Source: Owenia fusiformis (lineage: Eukaryota; Annelida; Polychaeta; Sabellida; Oweniidae). Taken from it: a stretch of 64,000 nt of DNA. The position numbers and the translations under genes were made by a program. This document shows positions 63,948 through 64,000 of the stretch, one piece after another; position 1 is the stretch's first letter; the number at the start of each line of letters is the position of its first letter. The DNA is taken from the NCBI GenBank assembly GCA_903813345.2, contig CAIIXF020000010.1, positions 20,469,181 to 20,533,180 on the forward strand. Reading direction: 5' to 3'. The notes beneath the pieces were generated by a model. It saw nothing but the letters and a program-made list of their open reading frames with translations, ran no database searches and was not told where the DNA came from.

Positions 63948-64000
63948 TTTGATTGGTTTAGTTGAGTATTCTTCAAGTAAATGAAAATAAAATCGCTTAA

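Overview
This window reads as AT-rich nuclear DNA from an animal, most likely a marine invertebrate such as a hemichordate, lancelet or lophotrochozoan; I cannot fix the phylum. The evidence is canonical GT-AG introns of about 0.1-4 kb, a metazoan alpha-tubulin whose first intron follows the ATG, an ALDH1A-class aldehyde dehydrogenase, frequent tacatgtac-type motifs, and a dense load of short inverted-repeat transposons. All exon structures were read by hand from splice sites and reading-frame continuity. There is no transcript evidence.

Layout: 1-2746 is intergenic (a SINE-like tail and a dispersed repeat). 2747-11341 (+) is an 11-exon ALDH1A-like gene that lacks exactly one conserved 129-nt exon. 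12530-14107 (-) is an intronless UDP-glycosyltransferase. 16632-22112 (-) is a five-exon secreted trypsin-fold protease with a Ser/Thr-rich tail. 22.2-29.4 kb is repeat-rich and holds a probable decayed minus-strand gene whose coding minisatellite carries repeated in-frame stops. 29431-32283 (+) is a three-exon MFS transporter of the NaGLT1/MFSD4 type. 35934-52101 (-) is a 20-exon, 815-residue WD40 protein. 52233-59325 is an interval bounded by 20-bp inverted repeats and TTAA, starting 128 bp upstream of the WD40 start codon; it contains several nested repeats and one weak two-exon gene candidate. 62140-63947 (-) is a complete alpha-tubulin of 451 residues.

The genes look like ordinary, functionally unrelated neighbours: oxidative and conjugative metabolism, a secreted protease, a sugar transporter, a beta-propeller scaffold and the cytoskeleton. 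I see no operon or defence cluster. The distinctive content is structural: at least fifteen inverted-repeat elements with recognisable target duplications (8-bp, 5-bp, TA and TTAA classes), foldback and minisatellite structures, and several genes altered at key residues or exons.
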